Assembly (NCBI RefSeq): GCF_003325355.1
Contig: NZ_CP030850.1
Coordinates: forward strand, 6,709,001-6,773,000
Direction of reading: 5' to 3'
DNA: 64,000 nt
Source of the DNA: Runella rosea
Lineage (GTDB): Bacteria; Bacteroidota; Bacteroidia; Cytophagales; Spirosomataceae
The number at the start of each line of letters is the position of its first letter. Within the stretch, counting starts at the first letter, position 1. Both the position numbers and the translations under genes were made by a program. The notes under the pieces are model-generated. The model did no database searches. It was given only the letters and a program-made list of their open reading frames with translations, and was not told where the DNA came from. Positions 8,124-16,751 of this stretch are shown piece by piece.

Positions 8124-9536
8124 TTATTCTTCCGGTGCAATAAATGTTGTTTTAAATTCTTCCAGTTTTTCACTGCCAGCATAAATGGCTAATTTAATTT
8201 CCGTTCTGCGATTGGCAATTTCGGTTTTAGGAATAGTGATAAACACTGACCCTTCTACCATCCCCGCACCGTCGAGGTGCAAACTAGGAATTCCCGCAAA
8301 TTTTAGAGTGCCTTTCGGAAAAAGAATCCGCATTTGGGGGTCGATGGCGTGATTGGTTTTATTGAATAGTTTGAAAGTGTACAAATTACTGATGCTACCG
8401 TCTGGATTCTCAATGTAGCGAGAGCCGGGCACCCGAAGCATGGTTGTTTCGGTATCGTCGCGGGTCAGAATGGCGTAGCCCAAGGCCACCCATAATGCCG
8501 TTAAAACAACGGCATAGGCAATGGTTCTGGTTGTTATTAACTTGCTTTTGCCACTCGCAATGTTGTTTTCGGAATCGAAGCGAATTAAGCCTTTGGGCAA
8601 ATTTACTTTTTCCATGATGTTGTCACAGGCATCAATGCAGGCGGTACAATTGACACACTCCATTTGGGTCCCGTTACGGATGTCGATTCCGGTAGGACAC
8701 ACATTTACACATTGAAAGCAGTTGATGCAGTCGCCAGCGGTGCGTTCTTTGCCTTTGTGCAATTTTTCGCGGGGTTCACCGCGTTTGTAGTCGTACGCAA
8801 TCACGACTGAGTTTTTGTCCAATAAAACACCCTGTAAACGCCCGTAAGGACACACAACGGTGCAAGCTTGGTCGCGTAGCCATGCAAAGTTGAAGAAGAA
8901 AATCAGCGTAAACGCGCAAATTCCCAAAAACAGCGTCAAGTGCTCAGTGATAGGCTCTGAAACAATGCGCCACAAGCGGTCAACGCCGACAAAATAGCTC
9001 AATAAAAGATTGGCAATCAGAAACGAAACAGTCATGAAAACCACCACTTTGAGGGTTCTTTTGACGATTTTTTCGTTGTTCCAGGGGGCTTTCTCTAAGG
9101 CCCGCTGTGCTTTCCAGTCCCCTTCGATGACGTACTCAATTTTACGAAAAACCATTTCCATGAATACCGTTTGCGGACACGCCCATCCGCACCATACTCG
9201 CCCGAAAACCGTGGTAAACAAAACGATAAACACAAAAAATGAAATCATCATGAGCCCAAAGAGCCAATAATCTTGTGGCCCGATGAAAAGACCAAAGATG
9301 ATAAATTTGCGCTCTAAAATATTGAAGAGAAATAAAGGCTGCCCATTGACTTTGATAAAAGGCAACCCAAACATCACGCTGAGTTGGAATATCGTGAACC
9401 ACACGCGGCGATTATGCCATTTTCCCGTTGGTTTTTGCGGAAAAAACCAGTTTCGTTTGCCCGTAGTGTTGTCTACAGCTGCGAAATTATCGCGAAACGA
9501 TTCATCAAAATCGGGGTGTGTATCTAGGGGATTCAT
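8124..9536 (-). CDS. ccoG: CcoG/FixG-type polyferredoxin, cbb3 accessory protein
   Basis: 470 residues from the ATG at 9536 (MNPLDTHPDFDESF); a further frame to 9572 looks unlike the family. Several membrane segments are followed by WCGWACPQTVFME, by CTVVCPYGRLQG, and by two 4Fe-4S motifs (CINCFQCVNVCPTGID and CVNCTACIDACD), then a C-terminal Ig-like FixG domain (from about residue 360). CcoG is thought to reduce copper during delivery of Cu to the CcoN active site. It sits downstream of ccoQP, 69 bp away with a hairpin in the gap. Confidence 0.95.
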   Translation of the reverse strand: MNPLDTHPDFDESFRDNFAAVDNTTGKRNWFFPQKPTGKWHNRRVWFTIFQLSVMFGLPFIKVNGQPLFLFNILERKFIIFGLFIGPQDYWLFGLMMISFFVFIVLFTTVFGRVWCGWACPQTVFMEMVFRKIEYVIEGDWKAQRALEKAPWNNEKIVKRTLKVVVFMTVSFLIANLLLSYFVGVDRLWRIVSEPITEHLTLFLGICAFTLIFFFNFAWLRDQACTVVCPYGRLQGVLLDKNSVVIAYDYKRGEPREKLHKGKERTAGDCINCFQCVNVCPTGIDIRNGTQMECVNCTACIDACDNIMEKVNLPKGLIRFDSENNIASGKSKLITTRTIAYAVVLTALWVALGYAILTRDDTETTMLRVPGSRYIENPDGSISNLYTFKLFNKTNHAIDPQMRILFPKGTLKFAGIPSLHLDGAGMVEGSVFITIPKTEIANRRTEIKLAIYAGSEKLEEFKTTFIAPEE

Positions 9537-9564
9537 GGTTGAGAATGTCAAAGTGGAATGGGGT

Positions 9565-9597
9565 GTCAGCATGTCAGAATTCGACCGACATGCTGAC
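9565..9597. repeat. Perfect hairpin between ccoQP and ccoG
   Basis: Arms GTCAGCATGTC and GACATGCTGAC (11 bp) enclose an 11-nt loop. No T run follows on the minus strand, so it is more likely an mRNA stability or processing element, or a REP-like palindrome, than a terminator. Confidence 0.6.
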
Positions 9598-9605
9598 GTT
9601 CAATG

Positions 9606-10667
9606 TTATTTCAAGGCAACGGTGCTATCCGTTTTGGCCGTTGTTTCGGTATAAACTTCTCCTTGCGGAGCTTTGGGACTAGCGGGTTTCGTTCCTTTCA
9701 ACGAAATAATGTAACTAGAAACCTGTTGCATTTTGAGCGGATTTAGCTGCTTTTCCCACGAAATCATCCCTTTTTCGGGTACGCCGTATTTGACGGTTTT
9801 GAACACATTTTTGATGCCGCCACCGTGCAGCCAGTATTCGTCGGTAAGGTTTGGACCTACCGTACCCCCACCATCGGCCGCGTGGCAGGCGGCGCAATTG
9901 GCGGCAAAAATGGCTTTACCTTCTTCAATGGTTTTAGCATCGGTAAGAAGCGCCACGGTATTCTCGTTGATTTTGGCCGATGCTTTTTCAAGGAAGGCGG
10001 CTTTTTTAGCTTCGATGACAAGCGTTTCTTTTTCAAGTTCAGCCATCGGCAAATCTCCCGCGCCCGTTAGGTGATAATAAATCAAATAGACAAAGGCGAA
10101 CAAAATGGTGCCTTGGAAAAGAAATGCAAGCCAAGGGGGCATACGGTTGTCGAGTTCGTGGATTCCGTCGTAGTCGTGGCCCGTGATAAGGATACGTTGC
10201 TCGTCTTCGAGCTGAACCCCGAAGCCCGTCCAGCGTTGCCACCAACGGGCGCTGAACAGCGGTGCTTTATCGCCACGCAGGTCTTCTACTACTTGTTCGG
10301 AGGTTTGCGTTTTTGCCGAGATTTTTTTCAGCAACAACAACACCTGTACCAATACTGCAACCACGGCTGCGATGACCAACAGCAATATCATCAAGATAAG
10401 GTACGTCACCAGTTCTTTGTTTCCTGCTTTGGGGGCTTCAGCCTGCGCAAAAGCACCTGAAGTCACAAAAAGAAGCAGAAGGGTAGAGAGGATGTTTCGG
10501 ACGGTGCCGTCTTCTAGCGGAAGATTACTCATCTTTTGGATGGTCTGCTTGTCCATTCGAAAGAGGTACCAAACCAAACCGATGAATAGACCGGTAAAAA
10601 TGAGCAGCCCAATGAGCGGATAGATGGCCACTCCGTCGATTGCCTGGAGGTAGTTTCTGAATTTCAT
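9606..10667 (-). CDS. ccoP: CcoQ-CcoP fusion, single-haem cytochrome c subunit of cbb3 oxidase
   Basis: 353 residues. Residues 1-55 resemble CcoQ: one membrane segment (PLIGLLIFTGLFIGLVWYLF) then MDKQTIQKMSNLPLED. Next, residues about 57-76 read NILSTLLLLFVTSGAFAQ, which looks like a signal peptide ending in an Ala-Gln cut site, then a membrane helix (about 86-113), a linker with NRMPPWLAFLF and another helix, and one cytochrome c domain with CAACH. Classical CcoP has two haem motifs; only one is present. CcoP takes electrons from soluble donors or the bc1/alternative complex III and passes them to CcoO. An internal cut would release CcoP with N-terminal Gln (inference). Confidence 0.9.
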   Translation of the reverse strand: MKFRNYLQAIDGVAIYPLIGLLIFTGLFIGLVWYLFRMDKQTIQKMSNLPLEDGTVRNILSTLLLLFVTSGAFAQAEAPKAGNKELVTYLILMILLLVIAAVVAVLVQVLLLLKKISAKTQTSEQVVEDLRGDKAPLFSARWWQRWTGFGVQLEDEQRILITGHDYDGIHELDNRMPPWLAFLFQGTILFAFVYLIYYHLTGAGDLPMAELEKETLVIEAKKAAFLEKASAKINENTVALLTDAKTIEEGKAIFAANCAACHAADGGGTVGPNLTDEYWLHGGGIKNVFKTVKYGVPEKGMISWEKQLNPLKMQQVSSYIISLKGTKPASPKAPQGEVYTETTAKTDSTVALK

Positions 10668-10689
10668 TTTTTATAGACTATTGGGTTTA

Positions 10690-10722
10690 TAGCAGTGAGT
10701 AAACATAGATTACTCACTGCTA
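10690..10722. repeat. Hairpin between ccoNO and ccoQP
   Basis: Arms TAGCAGTGAGTA and TACTCACTGCTA (12 bp) with a 9-nt loop. The T run follows only on the plus strand, where no gene is present, so on the cco transcript it is not a standard terminator; it could set the ratio of subunits by protecting or processing the mRNA. Confidence 0.6.
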
Positions 10723-10732
10723 TTTTTTATCA

Positions 10733-12880
10733 TTATTGAGCGGCTTTGATGTCGGTTCCCATTCGTTGCAGGTAAGCAATCAGGGCGATGATTTCTCGGT
10801 CAGATTTGGCTTTGATACCGTCTTTTTTGAGATTTTCCGCAATTTGCTTAGCTTGTTCTTGGGCATCAGCGGTGGCTTTTTCTTCGTAGCCTTCTTCGTA
10901 AGGAACGCCCAACGTTTGCATCGCGCTGATTTTGGCCGAGGTAGTGCTTAAGTCAAGCTCATCTTCCAACAACCAAGGGTATTTAGGCATAATGGAACCT
11001 GGCGACATGCTGGTGGGGTCTTCCATGTGGTTGAAGTGCCACGAATCAGGATATTTAGCTCCCACCCGGTGCAAATCAGGTCCGGTTCGTTTTGAGCCCC
11101 ACTGGAATGGGTGGTCGTACACAAACTCACCTGCTTTAGAGTATTCGCCGTAGCGTTCGGTTTCGCTCCTGAACGGACGAATCATCTGTGAGTGACAGGT
11201 ATAGCAACCCTCACGAACGTAGATGTCGCGGCCATGTAATTCTAGCGGGGTATAGGGTTTCACGCTTTCGATGGTCGGAACGTTGGATTCAACCATAAAC
11301 GTCGGAACCAACTCAATCACGCCACCAATGATTACGGCAACTAAGGCAATAACGGTCAGTAACACGGGCTTGCGCTCAAAAATACGGCTGTGCCAGTATT
11401 CGTTGGCTGGTGGGTTCCAGATAGAAGCCAAAGACGCTGAACGGGCCGTTTCGGTTCTGATGAGTTTGCCGTTGAGGGTCGTCATCATGAGGTTGTAAGC
11501 ACCTACCAAGAATCCTACTAAGTACAGTGTGCCACCAAAACCACGCAACACGTAAAAAGGCACAAGTTGAGTAACGGTTTCGAGGAAGTTAGGGTATTTT
11601 AAGAAACCTTCTTCCGTAAATTCTTTCCACATCGACGATTGTGTCCAGCCCGCCCAGTACATCGGTACCGCGTAGAATATAATTCCTAAGGTGCCAATCC
11701 AGAAGTGGAAATTAGCCAATTTTTGGGAGAACAAAGGCCGACCGTAAATCCGTGGAAACAACCAATACATGATGGCAAAGGTCATAAAGCCGTTCCAACC
11801 CAAGGCCCCAACGTGTACGTGGGCAACTATCCAGTCGGTATAGTGGGCAATGGCATTAACGTTTTTGAGCGAAAGCATAGGGCCTTCAAAGGTGGCCATT
11901 CCGTAGGCGGTAACGGCTACAACCATGAATTTTAGCACAATATCTTCCCGTACTTTATCCCAAGCACCGCGCAGGGTGAAGAGTCCGTTGATCATTCCAC
12001 CCCATGAAGGAGCAATCAGCATGATGGAGAAAACCACTCCTAACGACTGTGCCCAGTCGGGCAATGAGGTATACAACAAGTGGTGAGGGCCAGCCCAGAT
12101 GTACAAAAATATCAATGACCAGAAGTGAACAATCGAAAGACGATAAGAATAAATAGGACGATTGGCGGCTTTGGGCAAGAAATAATACATCAGACCCAAA
12201 TAAGGCGTGGTTAAGAAAAAGGCAACGGCGTTGTGTCCGTACCACCACTGCACCAACGCATCCTGTACACCTGCGTACCATGAATAGCTTTTGGTCAACG
12301 AAATGGGCAATTCTACGCTGTTAACCACGTGAAGCATGGCAACCGTTACGAACGAAGCCAAGTAAAACCAAATGGCCGCGTAGATATGCTGTACCCGACG
12401 TTTTACCATCGTCATTACTAGGTTAACCAACCCCGCTACCCAAACCAAAGCAATGGCAATGTCGATGGGCCATTCCAACTCAGCGTATTCTTTTCCAGTG
12501 GTTAGGCCAAGTGGTAAAGTGATGGCGGCCGCGACGATGATTAATTGCCACCCCCAAAAATTGATTTGACTCAGCAAAGGGCTCCACATGGGGGTTCGGA
12601 GAATCCGGGGCGCGGAGTAATAAAGCCCCATAAAAAAACCGTTGCCGACAAAGGCGAAAATAACGGCGTTGGTGTGTAATGGTCGTAGTCTACCAAAGGT
12701 AGTGTACGAAATGTCAAAATTGAGGGCAGGGAATGCTAATTGAAAGGCAATAAGCACACCTACCAACATGCCGACTATCCCAAACACGATAGAGGCAATG
12801 GCGAAGTTCCGTACAATGACGTTATCGTAGGTGAACTCTTCCATTTCAACAGTAGCGGTCGTTTTGGAAATTGGTTCCAT
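10733..12880 (-). CDS. ccoNO: cbb3-type cytochrome c oxidase, fused subunits I and II (CcoN-CcoO)
   Basis: 715 residues. Residues 1-500 are the haem-copper subunit with about 12 membrane segments; ligand histidines are seen in RPLHTNAVIF, WYGHNAVAFF, GPHHLLYT and AHVHVGALGWNG. Residues from about 535 form CcoO with one membrane anchor and a haem c site CYTCHSQMIRP, with the Met ligand probably in SPGSIMPKYPWL. The enzyme reduces oxygen to water with high affinity and pumps protons at the inner membrane. Fusion of N and O is usual in Bacteroidetes. It starts 18 bp after ccoS. Confidence 0.97.
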   Translation of the reverse strand: MEPISKTTATVEMEEFTYDNVIVRNFAIASIVFGIVGMLVGVLIAFQLAFPALNFDISYTTFGRLRPLHTNAVIFAFVGNGFFMGLYYSAPRILRTPMWSPLLSQINFWGWQLIIVAAAITLPLGLTTGKEYAELEWPIDIAIALVWVAGLVNLVMTMVKRRVQHIYAAIWFYLASFVTVAMLHVVNSVELPISLTKSYSWYAGVQDALVQWWYGHNAVAFFLTTPYLGLMYYFLPKAANRPIYSYRLSIVHFWSLIFLYIWAGPHHLLYTSLPDWAQSLGVVFSIMLIAPSWGGMINGLFTLRGAWDKVREDIVLKFMVVAVTAYGMATFEGPMLSLKNVNAIAHYTDWIVAHVHVGALGWNGFMTFAIMYWLFPRIYGRPLFSQKLANFHFWIGTLGIIFYAVPMYWAGWTQSSMWKEFTEEGFLKYPNFLETVTQLVPFYVLRGFGGTLYLVGFLVGAYNLMMTTLNGKLIRTETARSASLASIWNPPANEYWHSRIFERKPVLLTVIALVAVIIGGVIELVPTFMVESNVPTIESVKPYTPLELHGRDIYVREGCYTCHSQMIRPFRSETERYGEYSKAGEFVYDHPFQWGSKRTGPDLHRVGAKYPDSWHFNHMEDPTSMSPGSIMPKYPWLLEDELDLSTTSAKISAMQTLGVPYEEGYEEKATADAQEQAKQIAENLKKDGIKAKSDREIIALIAYLQRMGTDIKAAQ

Positions 12881-12898
12881 ACTTTAGATTTGAGGAGT

Positions 12899-13063
12899 TT
12901 ATGATTGAGGAGATGAATTTTTTTCATTGTCGTCGAATAAAATTCGAACGGAGGGGGTGTAATCATCGTCGAATTGACCCTTTCGGACCGACCACACAAA
13001 GGCGATTAAAAACCCGACTGCCACGAGCAGACTGACTGAAAGGAGAAGAATAAGAGCACTCAT
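12899..13063 (-). CDS. ccoS: CcoS, cbb3 oxidase maturation protein
   Basis: A 54-residue product beginning MSALILLLSVSLLVAVGFLI and continuing AFVWSVRKGQFDDDYTPSVR, then ILFDD. The N-terminal membrane helix and the GQFDD...RILFDD motif are diagnostic of CcoS, which is needed for insertion of the haem b and copper cofactors into CcoN. It is the first gene of the cco operon, 18 bp before ccoNO, and has its own promoter and FNR-like site upstream. Confidence 0.95.
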   Translation of the reverse strand: MSALILLLSVSLLVAVGFLIAFVWSVRKGQFDDDYTPSVRILFDDNEKNSSPQS

Positions 13064-13125
13064 AGGTATTAAATTTTGCGTTTGTCGGGGTGTAAGTGAG
13101 ACTCAGCACTTCCGAACGGGTTGCC

Positions 13126-13133
13126 CAAAAGTA
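13126..13133 (-). promoter_or_regulatory. Putative -7 box of the ccoS-ccoNO operon
   Basis: On the minus strand TACTTTTG matches the Bacteroidetes -7 consensus TAnnTTTG. It is part of the 10-mer TTTTGGGCAA (13121-13130), which recurs before ccoI at the same distance from the FNR-like palindrome. No TTG is seen at the usual -33 spacing, as expected of an activator-dependent promoter (inference). Confidence 0.6.
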
Positions 13134-13178
13134 GCCGCAGTGCTTACGAATAAAGATGAGGGATATCAGGGAATGAAA

Positions 13179-13192
13179 CTGACTTTTATCAG
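13179..13192. promoter_or_regulatory. FNR-geometry palindrome before ccoS-ccoNO
   Basis: CTGAC-TTTT-ATCAG, imperfect only at the inner base. Its centre (13185.5) lies 59.5 bp from the proximal edge of the -7 box, about -66 from the expected start, in the range used by class I CRP/FNR activators. The ccoI site has the same sequence but for one base and the same offset. Confidence 0.7.
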
Positions 13193-13351
13193 CTTTATCG
13201 GATGATTGACGAATTGACAGACGGTTGCCTCACCAAAAAAATGAAGGCTATTATTGTACAGTGCCTAAATTATGAAATAAGCCTTTAACGCACCGCTAGA
13301 CACCTTTATCCACAAAAAAACGTTAGCGTGACTTTGAGTGCTTTCTCTGTG

Positions 13352-13359
13352 TACCTTTG
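13352..13359 (+). promoter_or_regulatory. Putative -7 box for the membrane protein gene at 13380
   Basis: TACCTTTG is an exact TAnnTTTG match 20 bp before the ATG at 13380. Its place excludes the upstream in-frame start at 13338. A TTTG at 13333 is a little too near (15 bp) to be a good -33 element. Confidence 0.45.
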
Positions 13360-13379
13360 TGGATATTTATTGTTTCTGG

Positions 13380-14141
13380 ATGAATACACTATATTTTAAA
13401 TTGGCCATGATGCCGATGGTCATTGGAATGATTACCCTCGTAAGCCGTAAATGGGGAAATAAAATTGGAGGGATTATCGGAAGTATGCCATGGGTTGCTG
13501 GGCCAATTCTGGTATTTTTTATTGTGGAACAGGGGACGGCCTTCGGAATACGGGCCATTCCCGGTATTCTGACGGGTGTCGTGTCGTTGGTTGGTTTTTG
13601 TTATTGTTATGCGTTTTTATCAAAGTCTCTTACTTGGTTGCCGACGCTTTTCATTTCTTACGGGGCGTTTGTTGCAACTGCACTCTTACTGGACTCTCTT
13701 CATTTGAGCCTGTGGAGCATCTACGGTGTCGCTGTCATCAGCATCGTGGTGGCGCTGCGCTATTTTCCGCTCCCAGTCGCGGGAATTCCCCCGCTCGAAC
13801 GAGCCAAAACTCCTAGATTAGATATCCCCTTCCGAATGTTGGTAGCCACCCTTTTTGTACTTGCCATTACCGCCCTTGCAAAGGGATTAGGGCCAACGTG
13901 GAGCGGCATTCTGACTCCATTTCCCATCATTACTTCCATTTTGGCCATTTTTACGCACTATCTTCAAGGAAGTAATGCTACTATCACCATACTCAGGGGT
14001 ATTATGATAGGGCTGGTAGGGTTTACCACGTTCCTGTTTTTACAGGCATTTTTCCTCCGTGAATTCTCAATAGCGGTTTCATTTTTGCTGGCATTTGTGG
14101 TCAACGGACTCATCAATGCCGTGGCGATTCGGGTTTGGTAA
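13380..14141 (+). CDS. Polytopic membrane protein of unknown function
   Basis: 253 residues with about eight hydrophobic segments. Two halves look alike: GGIIGSMPWVAGPILVFFIV near residue 35 and WSGILTPFPIITSILAIFTH near residue 175 both end in a helix followed by an (E/L)QG turn, which suggests an internal duplication as in many transporters. No family can be named with confidence. It is alone on the plus strand, between ccoS and ccoI, with the ccoI stop 8 bp past its own, so it is convergent with ccoI. A link with the oxidase is not shown. Confidence 0.75.
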   Translation: MNTLYFKLAMMPMVIGMITLVSRKWGNKIGGIIGSMPWVAGPILVFFIVEQGTAFGIRAIPGILTGVVSLVGFCYCYAFLSKSLTWLPTLFISYGAFVATALLLDSLHLSLWSIYGVAVISIVVALRYFPLPVAGIPPLERAKTPRLDIPFRMLVATLFVLAITALAKGLGPTWSGILTPFPIITSILAIFTHYLQGSNATITILRGIMIGLVGFTTFLFLQAFFLREFSIAVSFLLAFVVNGLINAVAIRVW

Positions 14142-14149
14142 TAAGTGAG

Positions 14150-16636
14150 TTAAAGCGCTCTTGCGGTGGCAATTCTACTGGCAATGGTGGTGTACAGAAC
14201 GATGGAAATCGAGCTTGCTGGCATCAGAATAGCCGCAATAACAGGAGCCAACGTACCCGTCAAGGCAAAACTAAGTCCGATGATATTATACACTACTGAG
14301 ATAGTAAAACTCTGAACCACGATGCTGCGGCCCGCTTTGGCGAGGCGCACGTATTGGGGCAAAAACGACAGATGGTTGCCTTCCAAAATGCCGTCGCAGG
14401 CGGGTGAGAAATTGTTGATATTGTCAGAAACGGCGATGCCCACGTTGCTTTGGACCAAAGCCCCAGCGTCGTTGAGACCATCGCCGACCATCAGTACTTT
14501 GCGACCTTTTTGTTGCAACTGTTCAATAAATGCGAGCTTATCTTCGGGCTTTTGGTTGAAATGTAAGTGCGTGGCATCTCCAAACAAATGGCCCAACAAG
14601 GCTACATCCGTCGGTTTGTCGCCCGATAAAAGATACGTTTGATAGTTTTTATGCTTGAGGGCTTGGAGCGTATCGGATAGGTTTTCGCGGTAGTAACTGT
14701 GAATTTCAAAATAGCCAACTTGTTGTTCCCCAAAAGAAAAATAGACCCTGCTGTGGGCATTGGATGCCATTTGTGGGGCTTCCGAAAGACCCACAAATGC
14801 GGCTGAGCCTAATTTTACGAGGCAGTTTTCGCCTAAATTGGCCATAATTCCCTTGCCTTCTACTTCCTGAAAGCCCGTCAGGGCTGTTTCTTTGGGAACG
14901 GCTGCCAACGATTTAGAAATAAGGCGGCTCAGGGGGTGAGATGATTGCGCACACATCGTACGCACGATGCGCTGCTGTAAACGCGTAAGCGGCGTGCCTT
15001 TAAATTGGATTTGACCCGCGTCGGGCAAGGTTAAAGTGCCTGTTTTGTCAAAAACAACGGTATCAATTTCTGATAAGCTTTCAATAACCTTCGCATTTTT
15101 GAGGTAAAATTTATGCTTGCCAAACATCCCCAAAATATTTCCGTTGGTAAAAGTGTCGGAGAGCAGTAAAGCGCACGGACAAGCCACAATCAGGATGGTG
15201 GTGATGGCGTTGATGCCGCGTGGCAAATCGCCCGCCCACATCCAAAAGACCAATCCCGCAATGCCCAGTCCCAAAACCGTCCAGGTAAAATAGCGGTTGA
15301 TTTGGGCTACCAAATCATGGTCCTGCTTTTGGTTGTTTTGAGTGAAAGAGTCTTTGTTCCAAAGTTGCGTCAGATAACTTTGTGAAACCCGCTTGGTGAC
15401 TTCCAACTCAATGGCACCGCCCACCTGACGCCCACCTGCGTAGATGATTTCGTTCCGGGTTTTTTCCACGGGTGCTGATTCCCCCGAAACAAAGCTGTAG
15501 TCAATCATGGCCCGCTCGCTCACTAAACGTGCATCAGCGGGAATCAATTCTTTGTTGCGAATCAAAATGTGGTCGCCCGCTTTTAGGTCGGTCACCATAA
15601 TTTGCGGCTCCTCGGCATTGACGGCGTAAAGGTCATTTTGTGCTGCGTCAATGGGCTTTTCGGCCGTGCTCTTGCTTTTGTGCAATAGCGTCACGGCTAC
15701 AGGGAAATAAGATTTGTAGTCGCGGTCAAACGAAATAACCGAGTAGGTCTTGTCTTGAAAATACCGGCCTAATAGCATAAAAAACACAATGCCCGTCATG
15801 GAATCGAGATAACCTACGCCCGTTTGGGTGCCGATTTCGTACAAACTGCGCACAAACGTGACCAAAATAGCCAACGCAATGGGAGCGTCAATGTTCAAAT
15901 AGTGTTTTCGAATGGCTTTCCACGCCGACACAAAAAAATCCGAAGCGGCATAAAAAAAGACGGGCAATGCCAACACCACGCTAAAAACACTGAACAGGGA
16001 TTGCAGCTTCTGGTCGGTTTGGGTGTCGCCCAATCCAAAATAATCGGGGAAGCTCATCATCATGACGTTGCCAAAGGCAAATCCCGAAATACCGATTTTG
16101 TATAAACGCGTTCGGTTGATTTTGGGAGATTGGTCAGATTCAACGTCCTGAAGACTGATGTAGGGTTCGTATCCGATGTACGTCAGCAGTTCGGCCAGTT
16201 GACTCAGCTTGATTTTTTCTTCATCAACAATAATTCGTACCCGCTTTTCGGGAAAATTTACCACGGCCGAAATGACCCCTTCTTGCAAACGGTGGAGATT
16301 TTCGAGTAAGTACACGCACGAACTACAGTGCATCTGGGGCAGGTACCAGTTGATGTGCGTTTGGCGGCCATCCGTAAATTGAATGATGCGCTGATGTACT
16401 TCTGGAAGATCTAAGTAAGCGTATTTGCCTTTGTAGTAGTTTTTATCGGGCGAAACCCCCGGATTTTTTGTAAAATCGTAGTAACTGCACAGTTCGTTTT
16501 CCTGCAATAACTCATAGACCAATTTGCAGCCTTCGCAGCAAAAGGGTTTGTTATCGTGGACAATGACGGTTTCTTCACAGTCGGCTCCGCAATGGTAGCA
16601 GGCGACTTCGACAGTAGATGAAATGGATTGCGACAT
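14150..16636 (-). CDS. ccoI: CcoI/FixI-type copper P1B ATPase
   Basis: 828 residues. The N-terminus has the Cys-rich domain typical of CcoI (CYHCGADC, then CCEGC near residue 33), followed by an HMA metal-binding domain with MHCSSCVYL (about residue 105). Further on are the transmembrane CPC metal site (VACPCALLLS), the phosphorylation motif DKTGTLT and the hinge GDGLND. It exports or delivers copper for the CcoN binuclear centre. Although it belongs to the cbb3 set it has its own promoter with an FNR-like palindrome 75 bp before its ATG, separated from ccoS by the plus-strand membrane gene. Confidence 0.95.
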   Translation of the reverse strand: MSQSISSTVEVACYHCGADCEETVIVHDNKPFCCEGCKLVYELLQENELCSYYDFTKNPGVSPDKNYYKGKYAYLDLPEVHQRIIQFTDGRQTHINWYLPQMHCSSCVYLLENLHRLQEGVISAVVNFPEKRVRIIVDEEKIKLSQLAELLTYIGYEPYISLQDVESDQSPKINRTRLYKIGISGFAFGNVMMMSFPDYFGLGDTQTDQKLQSLFSVFSVVLALPVFFYAASDFFVSAWKAIRKHYLNIDAPIALAILVTFVRSLYEIGTQTGVGYLDSMTGIVFFMLLGRYFQDKTYSVISFDRDYKSYFPVAVTLLHKSKSTAEKPIDAAQNDLYAVNAEEPQIMVTDLKAGDHILIRNKELIPADARLVSERAMIDYSFVSGESAPVEKTRNEIIYAGGRQVGGAIELEVTKRVSQSYLTQLWNKDSFTQNNQKQDHDLVAQINRYFTWTVLGLGIAGLVFWMWAGDLPRGINAITTILIVACPCALLLSDTFTNGNILGMFGKHKFYLKNAKVIESLSEIDTVVFDKTGTLTLPDAGQIQFKGTPLTRLQQRIVRTMCAQSSHPLSRLISKSLAAVPKETALTGFQEVEGKGIMANLGENCLVKLGSAAFVGLSEAPQMASNAHSRVYFSFGEQQVGYFEIHSYYRENLSDTLQALKHKNYQTYLLSGDKPTDVALLGHLFGDATHLHFNQKPEDKLAFIEQLQQKGRKVLMVGDGLNDAGALVQSNVGIAVSDNINNFSPACDGILEGNHLSFLPQYVRLAKAGRSIVVQSFTISVVYNIIGLSFALTGTLAPVIAAILMPASSISIVLYTTIASRIATARAL

Positions 16637-16658
16637 ACAATGGGTATTTGTATTTGCC

Positions 16659-16666
16659 CAAAATTG
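16659..16666 (-). promoter_or_regulatory. Putative -7 box of ccoI
   Basis: On the minus strand CAATTTTG matches TAnnTTTG at all but the first base. It continues as TTTTGGGCAA (16654-16663), identical to the word before ccoS, at the same 55.5 bp from the palindrome centre. Confidence 0.55.
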
Positions 16667-16710
16667 CGCCGGGGACTGTCACTAATATATGAGTATTGTC
16701 AAGGTACAAA

Positions 16711-16726
16711 ACTGACTTTTGTCAGT
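16711..16726. promoter_or_regulatory. Perfect FNR-geometry palindrome before ccoI
   Basis: ACTGAC-TTTT-GTCAGT is a perfect 6+6 inverted repeat with a 4-nt spacer, centred at 16718.5. It is the strongest of the four sites in the window and probably the operator of a CRP/FNR family activator, with the receiver-CRP protein at 1310-2368 as the candidate. Confidence 0.72.
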
Positions 16727-16751
16727 AATTTAGAAAGTTGAAATGAAGGGA

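Noticed and set aside
10071-10460. Plus-strand frames of 80-130 codons across ccoQP
   Set aside because: They mirror the real ccoQP codons and read as low-complexity Phe/Gln or Arg-rich products.
9606-10667. Second haem c site in CcoP
   Set aside because: Only one CxxCH is found in the whole product.
10690-10722. Hairpin as terminator of ccoNO
   Set aside because: The T run is on the plus strand only; on the cco transcript the hairpin is followed by TAAACCC.
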